Shown here piece after piece: positions 9,348 to 17,558 of a stretch of DNA of 64,000 nucleotides. Source of the stretch: Acidovorax sp. FHTAMBA (GTDB lineage: Bacteria; Pseudomonadota; Gammaproteobacteria; Burkholderiales; Burkholderiaceae_C); the NCBI RefSeq assembly GCF_038958875.1, contig NZ_CP152407.1, positions 1,123,501-1,187,500 of the forward strand, given 5' to 3'. The notes beneath the pieces are model-generated. The model had not been told where the DNA came from. It saw only the letters and a list, made by a program, of their open reading frames with translations, and made no database searches. The stretch's first letter is position 1. Each line of letters opens with the position of its first letter. The translations under genes were made by a program, and so were the position numbers.

Positions 9348-10369
9348 GCGCCACAGCTACGAGCCCCGCCGTGAAGAGCAAGGCTCTGGTGCAGGCACAC
9401 GACCTGGCCAAGACCTTTGATGTGTCCGCTCCCTGGCTCAACCGCGTGATCGAACGCAAGCCGCGTACCCTGCTGCACGCCGTGGACGGCGTGAGCTTCG
9501 AGATCGAAAAAGGCAAGACCCTGGCCCTGGTGGGAGAGTCCGGTTGTGGCAAAAGTACCGTGGCACGCCTGCTGGTCGGCCTGTATGAGCCCACTCGCGG
9601 CGGCCTGACGTTCGACAACCAGGATGCGCACGCGGCCTTCAAGGGCAACGATGCGCGCGCCATGCGCCGCCGCATCCAGATGATCTTCCAGGACCCGTAC
9701 GCCAGCCTGAACCCCCGCTGGCTGGTGGAAGACATCATCGGCGAGCCGCTCAAGGAACACGGCCTCATCACCGACAAGGCCGAGCTCAAGCAGCGCGTGG
9801 GCGAGCTGCTCAAGTCCGTCGGCCTGTCGCCTCTGGACATGGTGAAGTACCCGCACCAGTTCTCGGGCGGGCAGCGCCAGCGCATCTCGATTGCGCGCGC
9901 CCTGGCTACCGAGCCCGAGTTCCTGGTGTGCGACGAGCCCACCAGTGCGCTCGACGTGTCGGTGCAGGCGCAGGTGCTCAACATCATGAAGGACCTGCAG
10001 CGCGAGCGGCAGCTCACCTACTTGTTCATCAGCCACAACCTGGCCGTGGTGCGCCACGTGAGCGACCAGGTGGGCGTGATGTACCTGGGCCGCCTGGTGG
10101 AGCTGGCCGACAAGCACACGCTGTTTGACACGCCGCGCCACCCCTATACGCGCATGCTGCTCGACGCCATCCCCAAGATGCACGACACCGGCAAGGCCCG
10201 CACCCCCGTGCAGGGCGAAGTGCCCAACCCGCTGAACCCGCCACCCGGCTGCGCCTTCAACCCGCGCTGCCCGCACGTGAACGACCGCTGTCGCACCGAG
10301 CGCCCCAAGCTGTTGACCATTGGCGGCATCCGCATCGCGTGCCACGCGGTGGAAGAAGGTCGGATCTGA
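9344..10369 (+). CDS. Dipeptide-type ABC transporter ATPase (DppF-like)
   Basis: Encodes 341 residues. Walker A GESGCGKST is near residue 64, the signature SGGQRQRISIARAL near 174, DEPTSALD near 197, and a C-terminal FNPRCPHVNDRC cysteine pair typical of DppF/OppF follows. A longer N-terminus with TFDVSAPWLNR, placed before the ATP-binding core, is usual for the F subunit. Second ATPase of the importer. Its ATG lies within the ATGA overlap with the preceding gene, and SBP3 follows after 41 bases, so it is part of the same operon. Confidence 0.95.
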   Translation: MSATATSPAVKSKALVQAHDLAKTFDVSAPWLNRVIERKPRTLLHAVDGVSFEIEKGKTLALVGESGCGKSTVARLLVGLYEPTRGGLTFDNQDAHAAFKGNDARAMRRRIQMIFQDPYASLNPRWLVEDIIGEPLKEHGLITDKAELKQRVGELLKSVGLSPLDMVKYPHQFSGGQRQRISIARALATEPEFLVCDEPTSALDVSVQAQVLNIMKDLQRERQLTYLFISHNLAVVRHVSDQVGVMYLGRLVELADKHTLFDTPRHPYTRMLLDAIPKMHDTGKARTPVQGEVPNPLNPPPGCAFNPRCPHVNDRCRTERPKLLTIGGIRIACHAVEEGRI

Positions 10370-10410
10370 AAGTTTCCTTCCAGTCACGCCACTCTCAAGG
10401 AAACCCAAAG

Positions 10411-12006
10411 ATGAAATATTCGCCTCGCAAGGCGCTGGCGGTGGCTCTGCTGTGCCTGTGTGTGGGGGCTCCTGTCACCCATGCCAAGACTTTCAAGTGG
10501 ACGAGCCAGGGGGACATCACCACGTGGGACATCCACGCGCAGAACCTCGCGCTGCAAAACGGCCTGCACGCCAACGTGTATGAAAGCCTGGTGTACTACA
10601 ACAGCAGGACTTTCGAAGTCGAGCCGATGCTGGCGGCCTCCTGGAGGGAGATCAGCCCCACTCAGATTCGGTTCGTGCTGCGCCAGGGCGTCAAATTCCA
10701 TGACGGCTCAGCGTTCACCGCAGACGATGTGGTGTTCTCGCTGGGGCGGGCGCAGGCCAAAACCTCGCAGTTTGGCCCCTATGCGCAGGGTATCGCCAAG
10801 GTGGTCAAAGTGGATTCCGGCACGGTGGATGTGTTTCTCAACAGCCCCAACCCGGTGTTGCTGCGCCAGATGACCGAGTTGCGCATGATGAGCCGTGCCT
10901 GGGCCGAGAAGCACAAGGCCACGGACCCGCTCAACACCAGCAACCTTGCAGACAAGGCGAATGAAACGTTTGCCCACCGCAATGCCATGGGCACCGGCCC
11001 TTTCATGCTGGAATCCTGGCAGCCCGGTGTGCGCATGGTTTTCAAGCGCAACCCGCAGTGGTGGGGGACCATGGCGGGCAATGTGACGGAAATTGTCTAC
11101 ACCCCAGTCAAGTCCACTGCGGCCCGTACCGCAGCCTTGCTGTCGGGAGAAGTGGACATGGTGCTTGACCCTGCACCGCAGGAGTTGCGCCGCTTGCGTT
11201 CGGATGCGAACCTTCAGGTCATAGACGGCCTGGAAAACCGGACCATATTTCTCGGGATGGACCAGTTTCGCGACGAACTCGTGGGCTCCAACGTCAAAGG
11301 CAAAAACCCGCTGAAAGACGTGCGCGTGCGCAAGGCGCTCTATCAGGCGATCGACACAGACGTGATCACACGCAGCATCATGCGCGGGCTGGGGAAGCCG
11401 ACGGGAGCACTTGTGGCGCCCCAAGCCGCGGGATGGGGCCCGGAAATTGGCAAGCGCCTTCCCTACGATGTAGAGGGGGCAAAACGGCTGATGGCTGCCG
11501 CTGGGTACGTGGAGGGTTTCGAGGTGGATCTGGCATGCCCCAACAACCGCTACATCCATGATGCGGACATCTGCCAGACCGTGATGCTCATGTGGGCGCG
11601 CATCGGTGTGATGGCCAAGGTGCGCACCATGCCGATGGCGACGTTCTTCCCGATCATCCAGCGCAACGAAGCCAGTATCTACCTGCTGGGCTGGGGCGTT
11701 CCGACGTTTGACGCCCTGTACAGCCTCCAGTCACTGGTGCGCACGGTGGGCAGCGGTGGCGATGGCGAATACAACCTTGGTCGCTACAGCAATCCGGAGA
11801 TGGACAAGCTGGTAGACCGTATCAAGATCGAAACCGATGCTGCGGCGCGCACCCGGTTGATGACGCAGGCACTGCTGCTTGCCAAAGACACGGTGGCCTA
11901 CATTCCACTTCATGACCAGGTTATTCCCTGGGCCGTAAAAAAGAACATCGAGCTGGTGCACAGGGCTGACAACCGTGTCGACATGCGCCACGTCAAGATC
12001 AACTGA
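10411..12006 (+). CDS. Oligopeptide/dipeptide ABC transporter substrate-binding protein (SBP3)
   Basis: Encodes 531 residues of the SBP_bac_5 family. AAGGAAA lies upstream of the ATG at 10411 and the signal peptide ends near residue 25 (THA). It is a near neighbour of SBP1 along its whole length, including RADNRVDMR at the C-terminus and GWGVPTFDALYSLQSLVRTV. An extra insertion of about 6 residues lies around residue 178 (TDPLNTSNLADKANETF). The two probably arose by duplication of the binding-protein gene around the transporter core. Located at the 3' end of the operon before a terminator. Confidence 0.92.
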   Translation: MKYSPRKALAVALLCLCVGAPVTHAKTFKWTSQGDITTWDIHAQNLALQNGLHANVYESLVYYNSRTFEVEPMLAASWREISPTQIRFVLRQGVKFHDGSAFTADDVVFSLGRAQAKTSQFGPYAQGIAKVVKVDSGTVDVFLNSPNPVLLRQMTELRMMSRAWAEKHKATDPLNTSNLADKANETFAHRNAMGTGPFMLESWQPGVRMVFKRNPQWWGTMAGNVTEIVYTPVKSTAARTAALLSGEVDMVLDPAPQELRRLRSDANLQVIDGLENRTIFLGMDQFRDELVGSNVKGKNPLKDVRVRKALYQAIDTDVITRSIMRGLGKPTGALVAPQAAGWGPEIGKRLPYDVEGAKRLMAAAGYVEGFEVDLACPNNRYIHDADICQTVMLMWARIGVMAKVRTMPMATFFPIIQRNEASIYLLGWGVPTFDALYSLQSLVRTVGSGGDGEYNLGRYSNPEMDKLVDRIKIETDAAARTRLMTQALLLAKDTVAYIPLHDQVIPWAVKKNIELVHRADNRVDMRHVKIN

Positions 12007-12032
12007 CGACGGCATTCGCTCATCACCCGCAT

Positions 12033-12063
12033 CACAGGCTCCCCAAGGAGCCTGTGTCGTTCT
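12033..12063 (+). terminator. Terminator of the dipeptide transporter operon
   Basis: A perfect 10-bp stem CACAGGCTCC/GGAGCCTGTG with a four-base CCAA loop and a short T-rich tail (TCGTTCT) lies 27 bases after the SBP3 stop. Confidence 0.78.
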
Positions 12064-12139
12064 GGCTGGCTGGCACGGGTCCCGCACCGAAGGCGGTACC
12101 TGCTTTTCGCCGGACTCCTGCTTTGGCTGTGCCGCTATC

Positions 12140-12985
12140 TCACGCGTACCGCTTGGCCCGCAGGTTCTCTTTCATCTGTTGCAAGGTCGGCTGCAGAGAG
12201 CTGCCAATACGCAACGCCACGCAGGTGGCCAGCACGTCGATGATCAGCAGGTGCATGAGGCGCGACACCATCGGGCTGTAGCGGTCATAGCCCTCGGGGT
12301 GGTCGGCCGCCAGGTGGATCTGGCAGGTGCTGGCCAGGGGTGAGCCGCTGGCGGTGATGGCGATGGTGGTGGCGCCGTTCTTGCGCGCGATGTCGGCGGC
12401 ATCCATCAGATCGCGGGTGCGGCCCGAGTTGGAAATGATCACGGCGCAGTCGCCGGGGCGAAGCAGCGTGGCGCTCATCACCTGCATGTGGCCGTCGCTG
12501 GTGGCAATCGACGTGACGCCCAGGCGAAAGAACTTGTGCTGCGCGTCCTGCGCCACGATGCCTGAATTGCCCACGCCATAGAACTCGATGCGTTTGCCGG
12601 TTTTCCAGGTGGCGGCAATGGCTTCCGCCGCGCGCTCCAGCGCCACGGTGCTGGCGGCGTTGCGGTACTGCAGGAAAGCCGCCACGGCGTTGTCGACCAC
12701 CTTCACGAGCACGTCGCCGGTCTTGTCGTCGGCGTCCACGCTGCGGTGGATGAAAGGCACGCCCTCGCTCACGCTGCCCGCCAGTTTCAGCTTGAAATCT
12801 GCCAGTCCGTCGTAGCCCATGCTGCGGCAAAAGCGCACCACGGTGGGCTTGCTCACATGCGCGCGGTCGGCCAGCTCACGCACCGGCAGCCGGGCGAAGG
12901 CGCGGGGGTCGGCCAGCACCAGTTTGGCTACGCGCTGCTCGGCGGGGGCCAGGGACGTGAGCGAGGCGGTGATGCGATCCAGCAT
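12140..12985 (-). CDS. hexR: RpiR/MurR-family transcriptional regulator, HexR-like
   Basis: Encodes 281 residues from the ATG at 12983-12985, which gives MLDRITASLTSLAPAEQRVA, the usual HexR N-terminus. A longer frame reaching 13084 would run over the operator and is unlikely. An N-terminal HTH_6 domain (about residues 1-77, ADRAHVSKPTVVRFCRSMG) is followed by a SIS sugar-phosphate-binding domain (about 120-250, with IISNSGRTRDLMDAADIA). HexR repressors in proteobacteria sense 2-keto-3-deoxy-6-phosphogluconate and control zwf, edd, eda, pgi, glk, tal and related genes. The genes in this window and the boxes beside them fit that regulon. Divergent from tal, with a shared box between them. Confidence 0.9.
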   Translation of the reverse strand: MLDRITASLTSLAPAEQRVAKLVLADPRAFARLPVRELADRAHVSKPTVVRFCRSMGYDGLADFKLKLAGSVSEGVPFIHRSVDADDKTGDVLVKVVDNAVAAFLQYRNAASTVALERAAEAIAATWKTGKRIEFYGVGNSGIVAQDAQHKFFRLGVTSIATSDGHMQVMSATLLRPGDCAVIISNSGRTRDLMDAADIARKNGATTIAITASGSPLASTCQIHLAADHPEGYDRYSPMVSRLMHLLIIDVLATCVALRIGSSLQPTLQQMKENLRAKRYA

Positions 12986-13074
12986 GTCGGCGGTGTTCCT
13001 GGGAAGGGCGCAGCAGTCGGCCCGGAGTATGGCAACAAAGAAGCCAGAAATGGTAACGGCGTTCCATCGTATTT

Positions 13075-13089
13075 GGTAAACCAATTACA
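13075..13089 (-). promoter_or_regulatory. HexR-like box in hexR-tal intergenic region
   Basis: On the minus strand it reads TGTAATTGGTTTACC. It matches the known HexR consensus TGTAATTAAATTACA except at the three central bases and the last base. It lies 90 bases from the hexR ATG and 65 bases from the tal ATG, so it can serve both divergent promoters and provide autoregulation. Confidence 0.75.
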
Positions 13090-13153
13090 CGCTGTGCATG
13101 GCGGATCCGCGGGCGCTGAACGTGGCCCGCAGCCGATACGGAATAATGGCGCC

Positions 13154-14101
13154 ATGAACCAACTCGACGCCCTCAAACAGTTCACCACCGTGGTTGCCGA
13201 CACCGGCGACTTCAAGCAACTGGCGCAGTTCCAGCCCCAGGATGCCACCACCAACCCGTCACTCATCCTGAAGGCCGTGCAAAAGCCCGAATATGCGCCG
13301 CTGCTGCAGGACACCGTGGCCCGGTTCCGGGGCCGGCCCATGGACGAAATCATCGACCGGTTGCTGGTGCGTTTCGGGCGCGAGATTCTCGCCACCATTC
13401 CGGGCCGCGTCTCCACGGAGGTCGATGCGCGTTTGAGCTTCGACACGAGTGCCACCGTCACACGTGCCGAACGCATCATCGAGCTGTACCAGGCCGAAGG
13501 CATTCACATCGACCGCGTGCTGATCAAGATCGCCGCCACCTGGGAAGGCATCAAGGCCGCCGAGAAGCTGGAGCGCAAGGGCATCCACACCAACCTCACG
13601 CTGCTGTTCTCATTCGCCCAGGCCGTGGCCTGTGGCGATGCCAAGGTGCAGCTGATATCGCCTTTCGTAGGTCGCATCTACGACTGGTACAAGAAGCAGG
13701 CGGGCGCGAGCTGGGACGAGGCAGCACGTGCCGGTGCGAATGACCCCGGCGTGCAATCGGTCACGCAGATCTACAACCACTACAAGCACTTCGGCATCGC
13801 GACCGAGGTGATGGGCGCAAGTTTTCGCAACGTGGGGCAGATCACGGCGCTGGCCGGCTGCGATTTGCTCACCATCGCACCCGAGCTACTGGCACAGCTG
13901 GCGGCGAGCGATGCGCCATTGCAGCGCGTGCTGAATGCCGACGCGGCCAAGGGCATGGACCTGCCTGCAGTGAACTATGACGAGGCAGGGTTCCGCTATG
14001 CGCTAAATGAGGACGCGATGGCGACGGAGAAACTCGCGGAGGGCATTCGGGCCTTCGCGGTGGATGCGGTGAAGCTGGAGAAGATGATTCTGGCGGCTTG
14101 A
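13154..14101 (+). CDS. tal: Transaldolase
   Basis: Encodes 315 residues, the usual length for TalB-type enzymes. N-terminal MNQLDALKQFTTVVADTGDF and DATTNPSLILKA are family signatures. Lys125 in RVLIKIAATWEG is the expected Schiff-base lysine, with Asp16/Asp19 near the N-terminus. It transfers a dihydroxyacetone unit between sedoheptulose 7-phosphate and glyceraldehyde 3-phosphate in the cytoplasmic pentose phosphate pathway. The start follows a short spacer without a strong ribosome site. It is divergent from hexR and probably under its control. Confidence 0.96.
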   Translation: MNQLDALKQFTTVVADTGDFKQLAQFQPQDATTNPSLILKAVQKPEYAPLLQDTVARFRGRPMDEIIDRLLVRFGREILATIPGRVSTEVDARLSFDTSATVTRAERIIELYQAEGIHIDRVLIKIAATWEGIKAAEKLERKGIHTNLTLLFSFAQAVACGDAKVQLISPFVGRIYDWYKKQAGASWDEAARAGANDPGVQSVTQIYNHYKHFGIATEVMGASFRNVGQITALAGCDLLTIAPELLAQLAASDAPLQRVLNADAAKGMDLPAVNYDEAGFRYALNEDAMATEKLAEGIRAFAVDAVKLEKMILAA

Positions 14102-14119
14102 GGCTTTCTGACTGATTTT

Positions 14120-14170
14120 GGCGGCTGGTGCTTGTGTGGCAAGCGCCAGTCGCTATTGTTTTTGTAGCTT
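14120..14170 (+). repeat. Dispersed Comamonadaceae-type intergenic repeat, copy 1
   Basis: Contains GGCTGGTGCTTGTGTGGCAA, then GCGCCAGTCGCTATTGTTTT. This is the same layout as the other copies: an inverted GCGCT/AGCGC pair, then AG-C-GCTAT, then an A/T-rich tail. It is probably transcribed just after tal. Confidence 0.6.
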
Positions 14171-14302
14171 CCTATTTTGCGATGGGTGGGAGGGCTGTTG
14201 GGGCTTGGGCTCCGCACTTGCCCGCCCGGGCTGAACGTGCCGAAGCTTGGGCACTTTCGCTCGCTCGCTTGCCAATCTGTGCGGCGTGCTTGGGTTGAGT
14301 GA

Positions 14303-14976
14303 GGAGGCCGGGAGTCGCCCCGGCGGGCGAGGTACTTGTTCTTTGCTTCGCCAAAGAAAAGTACCCAAAAGAAAGGCGACCCCCAGTCTGCGACCCCTTC
14401 GCTGGGCGAAGTGGCAAACCTGCGTCGGGGCGGTTGCGGGGTGCGCCGTGGAACTCGCTTTGCGCTGGCGCGCGCCGCTCGGACAACCACGGCGAGTCAG
14501 TTCACGAGGCATGGGCGCTCCGACGCCCATGCTCACCCCGCAACCGCCCCGCCACAGGCGCAGCCAGCAGGGGGTTGGGCAGCCGAACATCCATTCGGGC
14601 CATCGCTACGCTCGGCCCAGTTTGCGCAGCGCGTGGCGCTTGCGCCCGCGAGACGGGGCCGAGCGTAGCGCAGCGAAGCAATGGCCCGTGTGGATGTCCC
14701 TCGGGTTCCCTTCTGGATGCGCCTGGGGCGCGCAGGGCGCGGGGTGGCGCGAGTGCCGAAGGACACACGCGCTTCGTGAACTGACTCACCGCAGCTGTTT
14801 GAGCGGAGCGCCGCAGGCGCGCAGCGAGTTCTGCGGTGCACCCCGTGACCGAGCACCCCAGGTTGCCCCGCAGCGCAGCGAAGGGGTCGCAGACAGCAGG
14901 GTCGCCCTTTCTTTGGTGACTTTCTTTCGCCGACGCGAAAGAAAGTTACTCGCCCGCCGGGCGACTCCCGGCCTCC
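14303..14976. repeat. Large imperfect palindrome (about 675 bp), non-coding
   Basis: Two arms of about 320 bases face each other around a centre near 14640. Perfect paired blocks include 14303-14320 with 14959-14976 (18 bp), 14386-14404 with 14876-14894 (19 bp), 14494-14507 with 14774-14787 (14 bp), and 14605-14618 with 14656-14669 (14 bp). All share the same centre, so the arms are collinear copies in opposite orientation. Open frames across it (for example 14247-15086) are by-products of the repeats. The flanks 14171-14302 and 14977-15077 show nothing I recognise. No transposase is present. Confidence 0.85.
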
Positions 14977-15077
14977 GCCCTCAACGAAGGCATGCCATTC
15001 GATGCGCGCAAGCCCCCAGAATCAGCACGCGCAACAGACGCATGAAGCCGTCAACTTCCGCCGGCCATCTACCGTCC

Positions 15078-15136
15078 CGTAGCTAGGTAAATACTATAAA
15101 AATCATAGCTACCAAGGCATGAAACACTGGCGCATC
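15078..15136 (-). repeat. Degenerate copy of the dispersed intergenic repeat
   Basis: On the minus strand it reads CGCCAGTGTTTCATGCC, then TTGGTAGCTATGATTTTTAT. The GGTAGCTATGA-T/A-rich end matches the family, while the palindromic part has decayed. It lies 22 bases beyond the sensor kinase stop. Confidence 0.45.
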
Positions 15137-15157
15137 CAGCCAAATAACCCCGAAAAT

Positions 15158-16552
15158 TCACCCCGCAGGCAGCCGCATCCCCACCCGCAACCCCTTCGGC
15201 ACCATCCCCTCTGCCACCGTTCGCCCCCCGTGCCGCAACGCGATCTCCTCCACGATCGACAACCCCAGCCCGCACCCGCCCGCCTTGTCTGACCCGCGCC
15301 AGAAGCGCGCAAACAGATCGCCCAGGTGCTCGGCCGGCACGCCCGGGCCGTCGTCCTCCACCACCAGCAGGGCCCAGCGGCCGGGCTCTTCGCGGGTTAC
15401 GCGCACGGTGACGGTGGCGCCCGCACCCGCGTAGTGCAGGGCGTTGTCGATGAGGTTGTTCAATGCCTCGCGCAGCAGCAGCGGCTGGCCCTGCAAGGGC
15501 AGGCGGTCTTCACCCTCGTAACCGAGGTCCATGCCCTGCGCCAGGGCACGGGCTGCCCATTCTCGGGCGACATCGCGGGCCAGCGCGGCCAGGTCAATGG
15601 ACTGCATCTCCACGCTGGACTCTGACCGTGCCAGCTGCAGCAACTGGTGCACCAGGTGGGCGCTGCGCTGCGCGGCAGAGAGCACCTTTTTCAAGCGCTC
15701 CTGCACCGCGGTTTCGTGACTCTCGTGCAGGGCGAGTTCGGTCTGGCCGATCAGGCCGGCCAGCGGTGTGCGCAGCTGGTGGGCGGCATCGTTCAGAAAG
15801 CGCTTTTCTTTCTCCTGGCCGCGTGCCACGGCCTCCAGAAGGCGGTTGATGGTGCTGGCGAGCGAATGCACTTCCTGCGGAGCCGAAGTGAGCTCGATGG
15901 GGGCGAGGGGATCGGTGCCGCCGTGGGGGCGGGCACCCGCCTGCTCGATCTGCGCCTCCAGGCGTTTGAGGGGCTGCAGGCCGCGCAGGACACCGGCGTA
16001 GACCAGCGCACTGAGCGCCAGCCCCATGAGGCCCATGGGCAGCAGCATCTGTTCCAGCAGCTCCTGGGCAATGCGCTCACGCACGGTGAGGCTCTGCGCC
16101 ACCTGAACGCGCAGGGTCTGGCGTGTCTGCGGTGTGCCGTAGTCCACATCGAGCAGCGCCACGCGCACGGGTCGGTCGTCCAGGCGGCCGTGGTACAGGT
16201 ACGGGTCACCCACACGGACCTCCACCGGCGGCGGCGGGGGCAGCTGGGCGTTGCCGAGCAGAAAGCGCCCAGGCGGCGACGACACCATGTAGGTGATGCG
16301 GTCGGCCGGGTCTTGCTCCAGGATGTCCTGCGCGGCTTTGGGGAAGTCCACCAGCAGGCCGTCGCCAATCGGCTTGATCTGCCGCGCGAGCGCACGCACT
16401 GACTGGGTCAGCGTCTGGTCAATGCCTTTCTCGCCGTTTTGCAGGGCAATGCGCCACGCCAGAAACCCGCCGGACAGCCACAGCACCAGCTGGGGCAGCA
16501 GCAGCCACAGCAGCAGCTTGCGCTGCAGGGAAACGCCGGGGATCTGGCGCAT
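15158..16552 (-). CDS. Two-component sensor histidine kinase (TctE/QseC-like)
   Basis: Encodes 464 residues. A membrane helix lies at about residues 12-33, a periplasmic sensor region of roughly 130 residues follows with a PPPPP stretch, and a second helix is near 170-190. HAMP-like linker, HisKA with the phospho-accepting His in NDAAHQLRTPL near residue 258, and HATPase_c motifs NLIDNALHY, DDGPGVP and GLGLSIVEE follow. It is an inner-membrane kinase for the response regulator encoded upstream, separated by 128 bases. Because it sits beside a glucose-type ABC importer it may play the role of GtrS/GltS-type systems that induce sugar uptake. That is inference, and the TctE relationship could instead mean carboxylate sensing. 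Confidence 0.92.
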   Translation of the reverse strand: MRQIPGVSLQRKLLLWLLLPQLVLWLSGGFLAWRIALQNGEKGIDQTLTQSVRALARQIKPIGDGLLVDFPKAAQDILEQDPADRITYMVSSPPGRFLLGNAQLPPPPPVEVRVGDPYLYHGRLDDRPVRVALLDVDYGTPQTRQTLRVQVAQSLTVRERIAQELLEQMLLPMGLMGLALSALVYAGVLRGLQPLKRLEAQIEQAGARPHGGTDPLAPIELTSAPQEVHSLASTINRLLEAVARGQEKEKRFLNDAAHQLRTPLAGLIGQTELALHESHETAVQERLKKVLSAAQRSAHLVHQLLQLARSESSVEMQSIDLAALARDVAREWAARALAQGMDLGYEGEDRLPLQGQPLLLREALNNLIDNALHYAGAGATVTVRVTREEPGRWALLVVEDDGPGVPAEHLGDLFARFWRGSDKAGGCGLGLSIVEEIALRHGGRTVAEGMVPKGLRVGMRLPAG

Positions 16553-16680
16553 GAATCACCGATGCCGATTTGCGGCAGGGCCGCCGCGCAATCCCTGCCA
16601 CGCCGCAGGAGCTGCCCGCCGCCTTGGCGCGGAGGCGTTCCCCGCACTGCGGGCAGATGCACGGAAGCCCAGAGGCGCAG

Positions 16681-17400
16681 TCACGGCTTTTCCAGCATGT
16701 AGCCGAGACCACGGATGTTGCGGATGGCCAGGTTCGACAGGTCCAGCTTCTTGCGCAGGCGGTGCACGTAGACCTCCAGCGCGTTCGAGTTGACAGGCGG
16801 AGCTGCGGGTTGCCCCGGCTCTGGTGGGCCCGCGCGCCAGGCGGCCAGCACGTCGTCGCGCGTGACGACTTCACCGCTGCGGTGCACCAGCAGTTCCAGC
16901 AGCTCCCATTCGCGTTGTGTCAGGTCCAGCGGTTCGCCGTTGAGCGCGGCCGTCCGGCTGGCGTGGTCCAGCAGCAGCGGCCCCAGCGCCGTGCTGGGCA
17001 CGCCGGATGCACTGCTGGCCTGCGTGAAGGCGGGCTGGCGCGCACGGCGCAGCATGGCCTGCAGGCGTGCCTGCAGCTCCTGCATGTTGAAGGGTTTGGT
17101 GATGTAGTCGTCGGCCCCGGCGTTCAGGCCCCGCACACGGTCTTCCACGCCGTCGCGTGCGGTGAGAATGAGCACGGGCAAGCCGCTGATGTGGGTGCGC
17201 GCCCAGGTCAGCAGATCCATGCCGTCGGCGCCGGGCAGACCCAGGTCCAGAATGATTCCGTCCACCGCCTGCGTCTGCAGCAGGGCCGTGGCATCGGCCA
17301 CGCTGGAGGCTGTGCAGACCCCGAATTGCAGTTGCTGAAGTTGCCCGGTCAGGGCGTCCAGCAGCAGTGCATCGTCTTCAACTATCAGTATGGTGGCCAT
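16681..17400 (-). CDS. OmpR-family response regulator (TctD/QseB-like)
   Basis: Encodes 239 residues from the ATG at 17398-17400. A receiver domain (residues 1-115) has acidic pocket Glu8-Asp9-Asp10, phospho-acceptor Asp52 in LDLGLPGADG, Thr80-region LTARDGVEDRV, and Lys in YITKPF. A winged-helix DNA-binding domain occupies about 145-235 (LTQREWELLELLVHRSGEVV). There is an unusual alanine/proline-rich insert (AGPPEPGQPAAPPVNSN) in the wing region around residues 190-207. It is divergent from the glucose importer operon, so it probably regulates that operon. Confidence 0.93.
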   Translation of the reverse strand: MATILIVEDDALLLDALTGQLQQLQFGVCTASSVADATALLQTQAVDGIILDLGLPGADGMDLLTWARTHISGLPVLILTARDGVEDRVRGLNAGADDYITKPFNMQELQARLQAMLRRARQPAFTQASSASGVPSTALGPLLLDHASRTAALNGEPLDLTQREWELLELLVHRSGEVVTRDDVLAAWRAGPPEPGQPAAPPVNSNALEVYVHRLRKKLDLSNLAIRNIRGLGYMLEKP

Positions 17401-17477
17401 GCGAATGAGCATAACAAAGCACCCGCAGTTGCCGCGGAGCGACGATCAGGGAAAGCCCCGATAAGAGAATTAATTAT

Positions 17478-17492
17478 TGTAATTAAAGTACC
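17478..17492 (+). promoter_or_regulatory. HexR-like box upstream of the glucose ABC importer
   Basis: TGTAATTAAAGTACC matches the HexR consensus TGTAATTAAATTACA at 13 of 15 positions. It lies 66 bases before the binding-protein ATG and 77 bases from the response regulator ATG on the other side. Confidence 0.75.
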
Positions 17493-17558
17493 GACTGCGC
17501 TGGACGGCAGCGGGTTCGCGGTGCACAACCGGATTCATAACATCGAGGAGACAAGGGT

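Noticed and set aside
14247..15086. A 279-codon plus-strand frame in the gap after tal
   Set aside because: It runs over both arms of the large palindrome. Its translation repeats Arg/Ala-rich segments from the inverted arms and has no ribosome site.
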